Assembly (NCBI RefSeq): GCF_008085905.1
Contig: NZ_VSFF01000005.1
Span: forward strand, 248,001 to 312,000
DNA: 64,000 nt
Origin: Actinomadura syzygii
GTDB lineage: Bacteria; Actinomycetota; Actinomycetes; Streptosporangiales; Streptosporangiaceae
Direction: 5' to 3'
Below the pieces are notes generated by a model. The model was not told the DNA's origin, did not search any database, and worked only from the letters and a program-made list of their open reading frames with translations. The translations under genes and the position numbers were made by a program. Positions 16,463 to 25,022 of this stretch are shown here, piece after piece (within the stretch, counting starts at the first letter, position 1; each line of letters opens with the position of its first letter).

Positions 16463-17626
16463 TCAGGCGACGGCGGACGGCGGGGTCGTGGGAGCGGCGG
16501 CCAGGTCTTCGCCCACCCAGCGCAGGCCCTCCAGGTCGTGGACGTCCTCGGGCTGCGCCGGGACGGCCGTGACCGGCACCGTCGGGTGCGTGGACGCGAA
16601 GTGGTCGCGGAGCCGCTCCTCGCGGGCGGCGAGCTGCATGCGGTCGGTGTGCATGCGGAGCAGCGCGGCGGTCAGCTTGTGCTCGCCGCGCTCTTCCAGC
16701 GTCTCGGCCGCGGCCTGGCTGCGGGCCGCGGACAGGACGTCCGCCCCCGGTTCGTGCACCCGGTTCACGACCAGCCCGGCGAGCGGCATGCGCTCCTCCG
16801 CGAGCCGTTCGACGAAGTAGGACGCCTCGCGCAGCGCGTCCGGCTCGGGCGCGGCGACGACGAGGAACGCCGTGCCGGGGGTCTGCAGGAGCCGGAACGT
16901 CTTCTCCGCCCGCTCCCGGAACCCGCCGAACATCGTGTCGAACGCGGCGACGAACGTCTGCACGTCCCGCAGGAGCTGGACGCCGAGCACCTTGTTGATC
17001 ACGCCGGTGAACATGCCGAACCCGGCGCTGATCACCTTGACGCCGAACCGGCCGCCGGTCTTGGCCGGGGCCGCGAGGATCTTCATGAAGCGGCCGTCGA
17101 GGAAGCGGCCCATGCGCTCGGGGGCGTCCAGGAAGTCGAGCGCGTTCCGGGACGGCGGGGTGTCCACGACGATCAGGTCCCAGGCGCCGGAGCGGTGCAG
17201 CTGGCCGAGCTTCTCCATCGCCATGTACTCCTGCGTCCCCGAAAGGCTGGACGACAGCGACTGGTAGAAGGGGTTCGCCAGGATCTGCTTCGCCCGGTCG
17301 GGGTCGGCGTGCGCCTCGACGATCTCGTCGAACGTCCGCTTCATGTCGAGCATCATGGCGTGCAGCTCGCCGTCGCCCTCGACCTCGATCTCGCGCGGGT
17401 TGTTGTCCAGCTCGGACAGGCCCATCGACTGGGCGAGGCGGCGGGCCGGGTCGACGGTGAGGACGACCACGTCGCGGCCCCGCTCGGCGGCGCGCAGGCC
17501 GAGCGCGGCGGCCGTCGTCGTCTTGCCGACGCCGCCGGACCCGCAGCACACGATGATCTTCGTGCGGGGGTCGTCGAGCAGCGCGTCCACGTCGAGCGCG
17601 GGCGGGGTCTTGCCGGTCGGGCTCAT
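16463..17626 (-). CDS. ArsA/GET3-like anion-transporting ATPase (Rv3680-like)
   Basis: 387 aa. Deviant Walker A CCGSGGVGKTTTAAALG (~31-47), LTVDPARRLAQSMG, VVDTPPSRNALDFLD (switch II) and LVVNRVHEP. ArsA/GET3-fold P-loop ATPase, cytosolic, usually acting as a dimer. In mycobacteria the paired Rv3679-Rv3680 proteins are reported to form an ATPase complex that aids cell-envelope stress tolerance; the same role is plausible here. It is 35 bp downstream of its partner (17662-18678), so they are co-transcribed. No arsenite pump gene is nearby. Confidence 0.9.
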   Translation of the reverse strand: MSPTGKTPPALDVDALLDDPRTKIIVCCGSGGVGKTTTAAALGLRAAERGRDVVVLTVDPARRLAQSMGLSELDNNPREIEVEGDGELHAMMLDMKRTFDEIVEAHADPDRAKQILANPFYQSLSSSLSGTQEYMAMEKLGQLHRSGAWDLIVVDTPPSRNALDFLDAPERMGRFLDGRFMKILAAPAKTGGRFGVKVISAGFGMFTGVINKVLGVQLLRDVQTFVAAFDTMFGGFRERAEKTFRLLQTPGTAFLVVAAPEPDALREASYFVERLAEERMPLAGLVVNRVHEPGADVLSAARSQAAAETLEERGEHKLTAALLRMHTDRMQLAAREERLRDHFASTHPTVPVTAVPAQPEDVHDLEGLRWVGEDLAAAPTTPPSAVA

Positions 17627-17661
17627 CCGTTCACCTCTGCCGGTTCATGAGAGGCCCCCGA

Positions 17662-18678
17662 TCACGCGGCGCCCTGGGCGCGCAGGGCGGCGGCCAGGTC
17701 GTAGAGGCCCGCGAGGTCCATGCCGTCCGAGAGCAGGGGGAGCGTGTAGCGGGGGCGGTCGATCGCCTCCAGGCGCTCCTTCTCGCGGCGCTGGAGGGCG
17801 GTGCGGCGGGCGTGGTCGGCGGCCTCGGCGGCGAGCACGGCGGCGATCGACTCGGCGTCGTGCTCCAGCCCGGCGGCCTTCACGCCGCGGACGATCTCGT
17901 CCAGGTCGAGGGCTCCGGCGGCAGCGGCGGCGAGGTCGTCCTCGGTGAGGACGGGCGGGTGCTCCATGTTCACGATGACGCCGCCGATGGGGAGGCCGAC
18001 CTCGGTGAGGTCGTGGATCCCGTCCATGGTCTCCTGGACGGGCATCTCCTCCAGCAGCGTGACGAAGTGAACGGCCGTTTCAGGGCTGCGCAGGACCTTC
18101 ATCACGGTGTCGGCGTGGTTGCGGACGGGCCCCATCTTCGCCAGCCCGGACACCTCGTCGTTCACGTTGAGGAACTTCGTGATCCGGCCGGTGGGCGGGG
18201 CGTCCATGACGACGGCGTCGTAGATGAACGAGCCGTCCCGTCTCTTGCGGCGCACGGACTCGCTGGTCTTGCCGGTGAGGATCACGTCGCGCAGGCCGGG
18301 CGCGATGGTGGTGACGAAGTCGACGATGCCGAGCTTGGTCATCGCCTTCCCGGCACGCTTCAGGTTGTAGAACATCTCGAGGTACTCGATGAGCGCCTCT
18401 TCGGTGTCGACCGCGAGGGCGTAGACGTCGCCGCCGTCCGGGGCGACCGCGACGCGGCGCTCGCCGTAGGGCAGCGGCGGGCAGTCGAAGAGCTGGGCGA
18501 TGCCCTGCCGCCCCTCGACCTCGACGAGCAGGACCTTGCGTCCTCCGGCCGCCAGGGCGAGCGCCAGCGCGGCCGCGACGGTGGTCTTGCCCGTCCCGCC
18601 CTTCCCGGTCACCACATGGAGGCGTACGCCGTCCCAGTCGGTGTCTCTCGCGCTCACCCGATCGACCATATCGCTCAC
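17662..18678 (-). CDS. ArsA/GET3-like ATPase (Rv3679-like), partner of the following gene
   Basis: 338 aa. Walker A VVTGKGGTGKTTVAAALA (~22-39), VEVEGRQGIAQLF, VMDAPPTGRITKFL, GVIVNMEHP. It lacks a full duplicated ATPase half, so it probably works together with the adjacent Rv3680-like protein. Start: an ATG at 18678 is used; a second in-frame ATG three codons on (MVDRVSARD) is possible. Divergent from the SPFH gene with 220 bp between. Confidence 0.9.
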   Translation of the reverse strand: MSDMVDRVSARDTDWDGVRLHVVTGKGGTGKTTVAAALALALAAGGRKVLLVEVEGRQGIAQLFDCPPLPYGERRVAVAPDGGDVYALAVDTEEALIEYLEMFYNLKRAGKAMTKLGIVDFVTTIAPGLRDVILTGKTSESVRRKRRDGSFIYDAVVMDAPPTGRITKFLNVNDEVSGLAKMGPVRNHADTVMKVLRSPETAVHFVTLLEEMPVQETMDGIHDLTEVGLPIGGVIVNMEHPPVLTEDDLAAAAAGALDLDEIVRGVKAAGLEHDAESIAAVLAAEAADHARRTALQRREKERLEAIDRPRYTLPLLSDGMDLAGLYDLAAALRAQGAA

Positions 18679-18898
18679 CCGACGGACACTTCAGACCGCG
18701 CCCGCCCCTCTGCAAGTGATCCCTGACACGGTTCGTTCAAGATCGTTCGCTTGGACGTTGTACTTCGGCTTGCCCGCGCGGTTAGCTGGAAAACGTGAAC
18801 CGCCCTGCGGGAGGTTCCGACTGGATTCCACGGGTCCAGGCAGAGTCGGGGCGGGGGACGCTCCCCGGCCCGCCGTCCACGCGAGAAAGGTGCCCGTG

Positions 18899-19912
18899 AT
18901 GGAAGCGGTGGCTCTAGTCATTTTGCTGGTCGTCGTCGTCGGAGCGCTGATCGTCCTGACGTCGTCGGTCCGCGTCGTGCAGCAGTTCGAGCACGGCATC
19001 GTGTTCCGGTTCGGCCAGGTGCAGCGGGGCGGCGAGCTCCGCCGGGGCGCGGTCCGCATGCCCGGCATCACGGCGATCGTCCCGGTCGTCGAGCGGATGC
19101 AGAAGGTCAGCCGGCAGACGGTCACGATGGGCGTCCCCGGCCAGGACGGCATCACCCAGGACAACGTGAGCGTCCGCGTCGACGCCGTCGTGTACTTCCG
19201 CGTGATCGACCCGGTGAAGGCGATCGTGAACGTCCAGAACTACGGGTACGCGGTGTCCCAGGTGGCGCAGACGTCGCTGCGGTCGGTCATCGGCCAGGCC
19301 GACATGCAGGAGCTGCTCGGCGAGCGCGAGAAGATCAACACGCGGCTCCGCGGGATCATCGACGCGATCACCGAGGAGCCGTGGGGCATCCTGATCGAGC
19401 GCGTCGAGATCAAGGACGTGTCGCTGCCGGAGGGCATGAAGCGGTCGATGGCCCGGCAGGCGGAGGCCGAGCGGGAGCGCCGCGCGCGGATCATCACCGC
19501 GGACGGCGAGTTCCAGGCGTCCAAGCGGCTCGCCGCGGCGGCGGAGATCATGTCGCAGGACCCGGCGGCCCTGCAGTTGCGGCTGCTCCAGACGGTCGTC
19601 GAGGTGTCCGCGGAGAAGAACAGCACGCTGGTCATGCCGCTGCCGGTCGAGATCCTGCGGTTCTTCGACAAGGTCGCGGGCGGTTCCCCGGCGAGCGGCT
19701 CCGGCGGCGGCGAGGGCGCCCCGGACCTCGGGGAGCGGCTCGCCAGGGCCGAGCAGGAGCTGGCCCGCGCCGCCGAGACGCCCTCGACGCTGGAGTCGGC
19801 CGAGGACGTCCCGCCGGTCATCGGACTGGACGAGCCGAAGCCGCGCCACGACTCCGGCGAGCCGCGCGGGATCACCGGCGGCGACGAATCGGAGCGCCCG
19901 CCGCAGACCTGA
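18899..19912 (+). CDS. SPFH/band-7 (slipin/stomatin-like) membrane protein
   Basis: 337 aa. N-terminal membrane helix (VALVILLVVVVGALIVLTSS), then a band-7 domain (VVQQFEHGIVFRFG, MPGITAIVPVVERMQKVSRQ, GQDGITQDNVSVRVDAVVYF) and a coiled region (RSMARQAEAERERRARI). The C-terminal ~75 residues are acidic and disordered. Such proteins scaffold membrane microdomains and often pair with an NfeD protease, which is absent here. The ATG is chosen at the hydrophobic start; a GTG 3 nt upstream is also possible. Convergent with the oxidoreductase. Confidence 0.88.
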   Translation: MEAVALVILLVVVVGALIVLTSSVRVVQQFEHGIVFRFGQVQRGGELRRGAVRMPGITAIVPVVERMQKVSRQTVTMGVPGQDGITQDNVSVRVDAVVYFRVIDPVKAIVNVQNYGYAVSQVAQTSLRSVIGQADMQELLGEREKINTRLRGIIDAITEEPWGILIERVEIKDVSLPEGMKRSMARQAEAERERRARIITADGEFQASKRLAAAAEIMSQDPAALQLRLLQTVVEVSAEKNSTLVMPLPVEILRFFDKVAGGSPASGSGGGEGAPDLGERLARAEQELARAAETPSTLESAEDVPPVIGLDEPKPRHDSGEPRGITGGDESERPPQT

Positions 19913-19932
19913 CCGTCCCCCGGTCTCAGGGT

Positions 19933-20880
19933 TCAGGGGACGAGGACCAGGCGGCCGCGTAGACCGCCCGCCGCCAGGCGCTCGTGCGCCTTGGCGGCCT
20001 CGTCCAGGGAGAGCGTGCCCGCCACGCGGAGGGTCAGGCGCCCGGCGTCCGCGAGGTCGGAGAGCTGCGCCAGCCGGGCGCCGTCGGCGCGGATCCACAC
20101 GTTGCGGACGGTGATGCCGCGCAGCGGCAGCGGCGTGACCGGGCCCCCGTTGACCGCGGCGAACGTCCCGCCGCTGCGGACGGCGTCCAGCGCTCGGACG
20201 CCGAGCAGCGCCGCGTCGAGCGCTGCGTCCGCGCCGCCGGGGACGAGCGCCCGGACCGCGTCCCCGAGATGCGCGTCGCGCGGCACGAACAGCTCCGCGC
20301 CGAGCTTCTGGACGAGCGCCTCGTCCGCCGCCGAGGCCGCCCCGACGACCCGCAGCCCGCGCCGCGCGGCGAGTTCGACCGCGTAGCCGCCGACCGCCCC
20401 CGCGGCGCCGGTGACCAGCAGCGTCCCGTCCGCCGGGAGGTCGAGGAGGTCGAGCGCCTGGAGCGCGGTCAGGCCGTTCAGCGGGATCGTCGCCGCCTCG
20501 ACCGCCGGGACCGACCGGGGCGCGCGGGCGATGGAGGCCGCGTCCAGGACGACCGCCTCCGCGTACGTCCCGACCGGCACGTCGAGCCGGTCCCGGACGC
20601 CGATGACCTGGTCGCCCTCCGCGAAACCGGTCACTCCCCCGCCGACCGCGTCGACGGTTCCGGCGACGTCCCAGCCGATTCCGGTGTGCTCCCGCTCGCC
20701 GATGGGCGGCATCAGCCCCGCGTCGGCCAGGACGCCCGAGCGGGTGGCGGCGTCCACGGGGTTGACCGCGGCGGCGGCCACCTTGATCCGCACCTGACCA
20801 GGCCCGGGGATCGGTAGCGGGACGTCGGCGACCTCAAGCGCCGCCGGCCCGCCGGGTGCCCTGACGATGATCGCGCGCAT
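19933..20880 (-). CDS. NADPH:quinone reductase-like MDR oxidoreductase
   Basis: 315 aa, medium-chain dehydrogenase of the zeta-crystallin type. N-terminal GroES-like half (VADVPLPIPGPGQVRIKV, AVNPVDAATRSG) and Rossmann half with LLVTGAAGAVGGYAVELA. Catalytic-zinc ligands of alcohol dehydrogenases are absent, so it is a zinc-free quinone/enone reductase using NADPH. Divergent from the HxlR-type regulator with a 124-bp gap carrying an inverted repeat; that is the standard layout for an HxlR-controlled, electrophile-responsive oxidoreductase. Confidence 0.88.
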   Translation of the reverse strand: MRAIIVRAPGGPAALEVADVPLPIPGPGQVRIKVAAAAVNPVDAATRSGVLADAGLMPPIGEREHTGIGWDVAGTVDAVGGGVTGFAEGDQVIGVRDRLDVPVGTYAEAVVLDAASIARAPRSVPAVEAATIPLNGLTALQALDLLDLPADGTLLVTGAAGAVGGYAVELAARRGLRVVGAASAADEALVQKLGAELFVPRDAHLGDAVRALVPGGADAALDAALLGVRALDAVRSGGTFAAVNGGPVTPLPLRGITVRNVWIRADGARLAQLSDLADAGRLTLRVAGTLSLDEAAKAHERLAAGGLRGRLVLVP

Positions 20881-20958
20881 GCCGAGACTCCTTGCCTCAA
20901 AGGGGATTTCGCGGGGAGAACCCCCGCATCGCCCACCTTCGCCGGAACAGCGGCGGGC

Positions 20959-20976
20959 CGGAAGGAGTTACTTCCG
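20959..20976. promoter_or_regulatory. Candidate HxlR operator
   Basis: Inverted repeat CGGAAG-N6-CTTCCG (20959-20964, 20971-20976) in the divergent gap between the quinone reductase and the HxlR regulator, ~29 bp upstream of the regulator's start. HxlR-family dimers bind short palindromes like this; binding here is inferred. Confidence 0.5.
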
Positions 20977-21004
20977 AGTGCGTTCGGCACCAGGAGGTGA
21001 GCCC

Positions 21005-21412
21005 GTGACGACGATGACGGCGGCGCAGCGCCGCGAGCGGGACAAGGCGGATTTCGACGCCTACATGGAGGCGTGCCCCACGCACCAGCTCGTCGGCATC
21101 CTCGGCAACAAGTGGAGCGCGATGATCCTCGGCCGCCTGGCGGGCGGCGCCCGCCGGTACGCCGAGCTCGCCCGGACGATGCCGGGCGTCAGCGCCAAGA
21201 TGCTCACGCAGACCCTCCGCTCCCTGGAGCGGGACGGCCTCGTCTCCCGCTCGGTCACGCCGTCCGTCCCGGTGCAGGTCGAGTACACGCTCACGCTGCT
21301 CGGCGAGCGGATCATCCCGCTCGTCACCGCCATGCACCGGTGGGCCGACCACAACATCGACGAGATCCACGCGGCCCGCGCGCGGTACGACGCGGCGACC
21401 ACCGCCTCCTAG
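21005..21412 (+). CDS. HxlR-family winged-helix regulator
   Basis: 135 aa. The single Cys near the N-terminus (EACPTHQLVGILGNKWS) plus ILGRLAGGARRYAEL, ISA-like GVSAKMLTQTLRSLERDGLVSR and VEYTLTLLGERIIPLV are HxlR hallmarks. The Cys before the first helix is the electrophile/redox sensor in several relatives. Start GTG 21005 has an excellent AGGAGGTGA 6 nt upstream; the longer frame from 20867 would run through the promoter gap. Likely represses itself and the divergent reductase. Confidence 0.92.
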   Translation: MTTMTAAQRRERDKADFDAYMEACPTHQLVGILGNKWSAMILGRLAGGARRYAELARTMPGVSAKMLTQTLRSLERDGLVSRSVTPSVPVQVEYTLTLLGERIIPLVTAMHRWADHNIDEIHAARARYDAATTAS

Positions 21413-21467
21413 GGCCACGCGCCGCCCCCTAACTCGATGCGGAGGGCCCCTGCCATAAGCTCGCCGC

Positions 21468-21626
21468 ATGACCAAGTGGGAGTACGCGACCGTGCCGCTG
21501 CTGGTGCACGCGACCAAGCAGATCCTCGACAACTGGGGCCAGGACGGGTGGGAGCTCGTGACCGTCCTGCCGGGGCCGAACCCGGAGAACCTCGTGGCCT
21601 ACTTCAAGCGCGAAGTCCAGTCGTAG
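21468..21626 (+). CDS. DUF4177-like small conserved protein (52 aa)
   Basis: Short gene encoding MTKWEYATVPLL, ILDNWGQDGWELVTVLPGP and LVAYFKREVQS, the pattern of the small actinobacterial DUF4177 family. Its position directly before the RidA gene matches the small gene Rv3678A in the mycobacterial order as I recall it. GGAGGG lies ~20 nt upstream. Function unknown; soluble, cytoplasmic. Confidence 0.88.
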   Translation: MTKWEYATVPLLVHATKQILDNWGQDGWELVTVLPGPNPENLVAYFKREVQS

Positions 21627-21673
21627 AGCCGCACCGATGTTGTAAAGCCGCATCGGGGTCGTTGAGCCGCATC
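21625..21673. repeat. Three imperfect copies of AGCCGCATCGGGG-like sequence
   Basis: Between the DUF4177 and RidA genes the segment (A)GAGCCGCA(T/C)CGA/GG occurs three times with 16-20 bp spacing. Likely local duplication; possible protein-binding sites, but without further support. Confidence 0.5.
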
Positions 21674-21687
21674 GAGGAGGAGTGGTC

Positions 21688-22149
21688 ATGAGCACGCCAG
21701 AGGAGCGCCTGCGGGAGCTGGGAATCGAGCTGCCGGACGTCGTCCCGCCGGTCGCGTCGTACGTCCCGACGGCCCGGACGGGCTCGCTCGTCTACACGTC
21801 GGGGCAGGTCCCGGTGGTGAAGGGCGAGGTGCACGTCACCGGCAAGGTCGGCGCCGAGGTGGCCGCCGACGAGGCCGCCGGGCAGGCCCGGATCTGCGCG
21901 CTGAACGCGATCGCGGCGCTGAAGGCGGAGGTTGGCGAGCTGTCCCGGGTGCGGCGGATCGTCAAGGTCGTCGGGTTCGTCGCCAGCGCGCCGGACTTCT
22001 CCGGCCAGCCCCAGGTCGTCAACGGGGCGAGCGACCTGCTCGTCGAGGTGTTCGGGGACGCGGGCAGGCACGCGCGCAGCGCGGTCGGCGTCGCGGCCCT
22101 GCCGCTGAACGTGCCCGTCGAGGTCGAGCTGATCGCGGAGGTCGACTGA
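21688..22149 (+). CDS. RidA-family enamine/imine deaminase-like protein
   Basis: 153 aa. Rid-fold protein of the longer actinobacterial branch: PVASYVPTARTGSLVYTSGQVP, GEVHVTGKVGAEV, ALNAIAALKAEVG, IVKVVGFVAS and VGVAALPLNVPVEVE with a C-terminal Glu. The family deaminates reactive enamines; the Arg that anchors substrate in archetypal RidA is not obvious here, so activity is uncertain. ATG 21688 has GAGGAG 6 nt upstream. Same strand and order as Rv3678c. Confidence 0.87.
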   Translation: MSTPEERLRELGIELPDVVPPVASYVPTARTGSLVYTSGQVPVVKGEVHVTGKVGAEVAADEAAGQARICALNAIAALKAEVGELSRVRRIVKVVGFVASAPDFSGQPQVVNGASDLLVEVFGDAGRHARSAVGVAALPLNVPVEVELIAEVD

Positions 22150-22201
22150 GCCCCGGCAGGTCGGGCCGGATGGTCTCGGCGGACTCGGTGAACTTGACGG
22201 A

Positions 22202-23116
22202 ATGGCATTCGGTATGTCCGAATGGGCCCGCCATGAGAACCACGAGCCCGTCGAGCCGCCGGTGACCGGCTTCAAGCTCCCCGCGTCGTTCCGCGCCCGC
22301 TTCGAGGAGCTGCGGTCCGGCCGTGCCGAGATCGCCCCCGCGCGGCACGCGGCCACGGTCGCCGTCCTGCGCGACCACGACCGGCACGGGCTGCAGGTGT
22401 TCCTGATGCGCCGCGTCCGGTCGATGGCGTTCGCGCCCGGCGCGTACGTGTTCCCGGGCGGCGCGGTCGACCCGCGCGACGGGGACGCGGCGCTCGCCTG
22501 GTCGGGCCCGCCGCCCGCCGAGTGGGGGACGGCGTTCGACGCGGACGAGACGCTGGCCCGCGAGCTGGTCTGCGCGGCGGTCCGGGAGACGTTCGAGGAG
22601 ACGCTCGTCCTGCTCGCCGGGCCGACCGCCGGCACCGTCGTGGACGACACCCGCGGCGGCGCCTGGGAGGCCGACCGGCTGGCCCTGCTGGACCGCTCCC
22701 TCTCGTTCGGCGAGTTCCTCGACCGGCGCGGCCTCGTCCTGCGCGCTGACCTGCTCCGCCCGTGGGCGCACTGGGTCACCCCGCGGATCGAGCCGAAGCG
22801 CTACGACACCCGGTTCTTCGTGGCCGCGATGCCGGACGGCCAGCGCGCCAGGGACGTCAGCACCGAGGCCGACCGGGTGGCGTGGGTGCGCCCGGCGGAG
22901 GCCGCGGAGCGGGGCGCGTCCGGCGACTGGCCGATGCTGCCGCCGACGATCACGACGCTCGCCGAGCTGGCCGAGTTCGGCACGGTCGCGGACGTGCTGG
23001 CGGCGCGGCGGCGGATCACTCCGGTGGAGCCGACCGCGAAGATCATCGACGGCGACGTGTACCTCGTCCTCCCCGAGGCCCTGCCCGAAGCCCTGCCCGA
23101 AGCGCTCCCCGAGTAG
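22202..23116 (+). CDS. NUDIX hydrolase (NUDT19/RP2-like)
   Basis: 304 aa. FLMRRVRSMAFAPGAYVFPGG and a split Nudix box with a ~45-residue insertion before RETFEETLVLL; the RExxEE core is intact. This split arrangement is typical of NUDT19-type acyl-CoA/nucleotide diphosphatases. The C-terminus is a triple ALPE repeat made from 12-bp units, probably a replication-slippage tail. Followed within 140 bp by the metallo-beta-lactamase gene. Confidence 0.87.
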   Translation: MAFGMSEWARHENHEPVEPPVTGFKLPASFRARFEELRSGRAEIAPARHAATVAVLRDHDRHGLQVFLMRRVRSMAFAPGAYVFPGGAVDPRDGDAALAWSGPPPAEWGTAFDADETLARELVCAAVRETFEETLVLLAGPTAGTVVDDTRGGAWEADRLALLDRSLSFGEFLDRRGLVLRADLLRPWAHWVTPRIEPKRYDTRFFVAAMPDGQRARDVSTEADRVAWVRPAEAAERGASGDWPMLPPTITTLAELAEFGTVADVLAARRRITPVEPTAKIIDGDVYLVLPEALPEALPEALPE

Positions 23117-23255
23117 CCGGATGGGGGCCCGCCGGACGCCGCTGAGCCGGGCCGTGATGTGGCGGCTCGCGGGGACGTCCGCGCTGCGCCGCCTCGACCG
23201 GCTGGGCTGGAACCCGGTCGATCATCCCGATCGCGCCTCGGGCAGGATGGGAGAT

Positions 23256-24038
23256 ATGACGGAGATCGACGGGATGGGCACCGAACGCGCCACCTGCGTG
23301 CTCGCGCAGAACCCGTCCGCCATGACCCTGGACGGCACCAACACCTGGATCATCGCCGAGCCCGGATCCGACGCGGCCGTCGTCGTCGACCCGGGGCCGA
23401 AGGACGGCAAGCACCTCAAGCGCGTGCTGCGGACCGTCGAGGAGCAGGGACGGCGGGTGGGGCTCGTCCTGCTGACGCACGGCCACCCCGACCACTCGGC
23501 GGGCGCCGGGAAGTTCGCGGGGATGGCGGGCGGCTCAGTCAAGGTGCGGGCGCTCGACCCGAAGCACCGGCTCGGCGACGAGGGCCTCGGCGAGGGCGAT
23601 GTGATCACCACGGGCGGTGTGGAGCTGCGGGTCATGGAGACGCCCGGCCACAGCGACGACTCGCTGACGTTCTGGCTCCCGGCGGACGGCGCCGTGCTGA
23701 CCGGCGACACCGTCCTCGGATACGGGACGACCGTCCTGGAAGGGAAGCTGGGCGACTACCTGAGCTCGCTCGACCGGCTCCGGAAGTTCTCCGCGAGCGT
23801 CGAGGCGGCGACGATCCTGCCCGGTCACGGGCCCAGGCTGGACGATCCGATCGCCGTCCTGGACCACTACATCGACCATCGCCGCGAGCGGCTCGCCCAG
23901 GTCGAGGCGGCCGTGCAGGCGGGGGCGCGGACCGCCCGCGAGGTCGTGGAACGTGTATACGCGGACGTCGACAAGGCCCTGTGGCCGGCCGCCGAGTGGT
24001 CCGTGCAGTCCCAGCTCGACTATCTGAACGAGCGGTGA
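23256..24038 (+). CDS. Metallo-beta-lactamase-fold hydrolase (Rv3677c-like, LACTB2 family)
   Basis: 260 aa. MBL zinc motif THGHPDHSAG, ETPGHSDDS, TGDTVLGYGTTV and LPGHGPRL, and a C-terminal winged-helix-like extension (ARTAREVVERVYADV). This matches LACTB2-type hydrolases, some of which are endoribonucleases. ATG 23256 has GGGAG 3 nt upstream and gives the ortholog-like length; an upstream ATG at 23121 would add 45 Arg-rich residues and is less likely. Divergent partner region to crp follows. Confidence 0.88.
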   Translation: MTEIDGMGTERATCVLAQNPSAMTLDGTNTWIIAEPGSDAAVVVDPGPKDGKHLKRVLRTVEEQGRRVGLVLLTHGHPDHSAGAGKFAGMAGGSVKVRALDPKHRLGDEGLGEGDVITTGGVELRVMETPGHSDDSLTFWLPADGAVLTGDTVLGYGTTVLEGKLGDYLSSLDRLRKFSASVEAATILPGHGPRLDDPIAVLDHYIDHRRERLAQVEAAVQAGARTAREVVERVYADVDKALWPAAEWSVQSQLDYLNER

Positions 24039-24104
24039 GCGGGGCGGCCCGCACCACGCCGCACGGGCCTGTTGATCAAGGGGTGGGGCAGTCGGGTCGG
24101 AGGG

Positions 24105-24791
24105 TCACTTGGAGCGCTTGCGGAGGCGCTCGATGTCGAGGATGACGACGGCGCGGGCCTCGATGCGCAGCCAGTTCCGCTGGGCGAAGTCGGCGAGCGC
24201 CTTGTTGACCGTCTCCCGGGACGCGCCGACGAGCTGCGCCAGCTCCTCCTGGGTGAGGTCGTGGTGGACGTGCAGCCCCGCCTCCGACGGCTGGCCGAAC
24301 CGCTCGGCGAGGTCGAGCAGCGCCTTCGCGACGCGCCCGGGGACGTCGGTGAACACGAGGTCGGCCATCACGTCGTTGGTCTTGCGCAACCGCTGCGCCA
24401 GCGCCCGCAGCAGCTGGACGGCCACCTCGGGGTGCCCGGTCAGCCAGGGCCGCAGGTCGTCGTGGCCGAGCCCGGCGAGGCGGCACTCGGTCACCGCGAT
24501 GGCGCTCGCGGTGCGCGGCCGCGGGTCGAACAGCGACAGCTCGCCGAACATCTCGCTCGGGCCGAGGACGCTCAGCAGGTTCTCCCGGCCGTCCGGCGCC
24601 GTCCGGGTCAGCTTGATCTTGCCTTCCAGGACGACGTACAGCCGGTCGCCGGTCTCGCCCTCGTTGAACAGCGTCTGCCCGCGGGCGAGGCGCACCTCGG
24701 TCACGTTGGCGCGCAGCGCCTTGGCGCCCTGCTCGTCGAGGGCCTCGAAGAGCGGGGCTCTGCTCAGAACGTCCACGTCGCGATCGGTCAC
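24105..24791 (-). CDS. crp: Crp/Fnr-family cAMP-responsive regulator
   Basis: 228 aa. cAMP-binding beta-roll (LFNEGETGDRLYVVLEGKIKL, MFGELSLFDPRPRTASAIA with the phosphate-binding FGELSL...RTASA cassette) and a C-terminal helix-turn-helix (DLTQEELAQLVGASRETVNKAL). Length and sequence style match actinobacterial Crp/GlxR (Rv3676, SCO3571). GTG 24791 has GGAGGAG 5 nt upstream. Two Crp-like sites lie in the divergent gap with the TetR gene, one centred ~40 bp upstream of this start, which suggests autoregulation. Upstream in-frame codons are promoter sequence. Confidence 0.93.
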   Translation of the reverse strand: MTDRDVDVLSRAPLFEALDEQGAKALRANVTEVRLARGQTLFNEGETGDRLYVVLEGKIKLTRTAPDGRENLLSVLGPSEMFGELSLFDPRPRTASAIAVTECRLAGLGHDDLRPWLTGHPEVAVQLLRALAQRLRKTNDVMADLVFTDVPGRVAKALLDLAERFGQPSEAGLHVHHDLTQEELAQLVGASRETVNKALADFAQRNWLRIEARAVVILDIERLRKRSK

Positions 24792-24823
24792 GCTTCTCCT
24801 CCTCGAACACCCGACATGCCTAG

Positions 24824-24839
24824 TGTGACGTACGTCCCA
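24824..24839. promoter_or_regulatory. Candidate Crp binding site 1
   Basis: TGTGA-CGTACG-TCCCA, one mismatch to TGTGA-N6-TCACA, with a perfectly palindromic spacer. Centred ~40 bp upstream of the crp start codon. Confidence 0.6.
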
Positions 24840-24944
24840 CCGTGTGGTTGAAGGCAGGGTCACGGCGCGCCGACAACGCGGGACCGGTGCGAACGTCCCG
24901 GCCAGGGCCGCCGTGGTCCCGTTCGCCCAGTGTACGGACCATCG

Positions 24945-24960
24945 GGTGAATGCCGTCACA
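24945..24960. promoter_or_regulatory. Candidate Crp binding site 2
   Basis: GGTGA-ATGCCG-TCACA, one mismatch to TGTGA-N6-TCACA, 63 bp upstream of the divergent TetR-family gene. Confidence 0.55.
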
Positions 24961-25022
24961 CCGGTCTCTTCGCCCGTTACCGGACGATCAACCGGGTCCG
25001 CGGGGTGCCATAGGCTGATCGG

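Noticed and set aside
23121..23255. Longer start for the metallo-beta-lactamase gene
   Set aside because: Adds 45 Arg-rich residues; the ATG at 23256 has its own ribosome site and gives the expected length.
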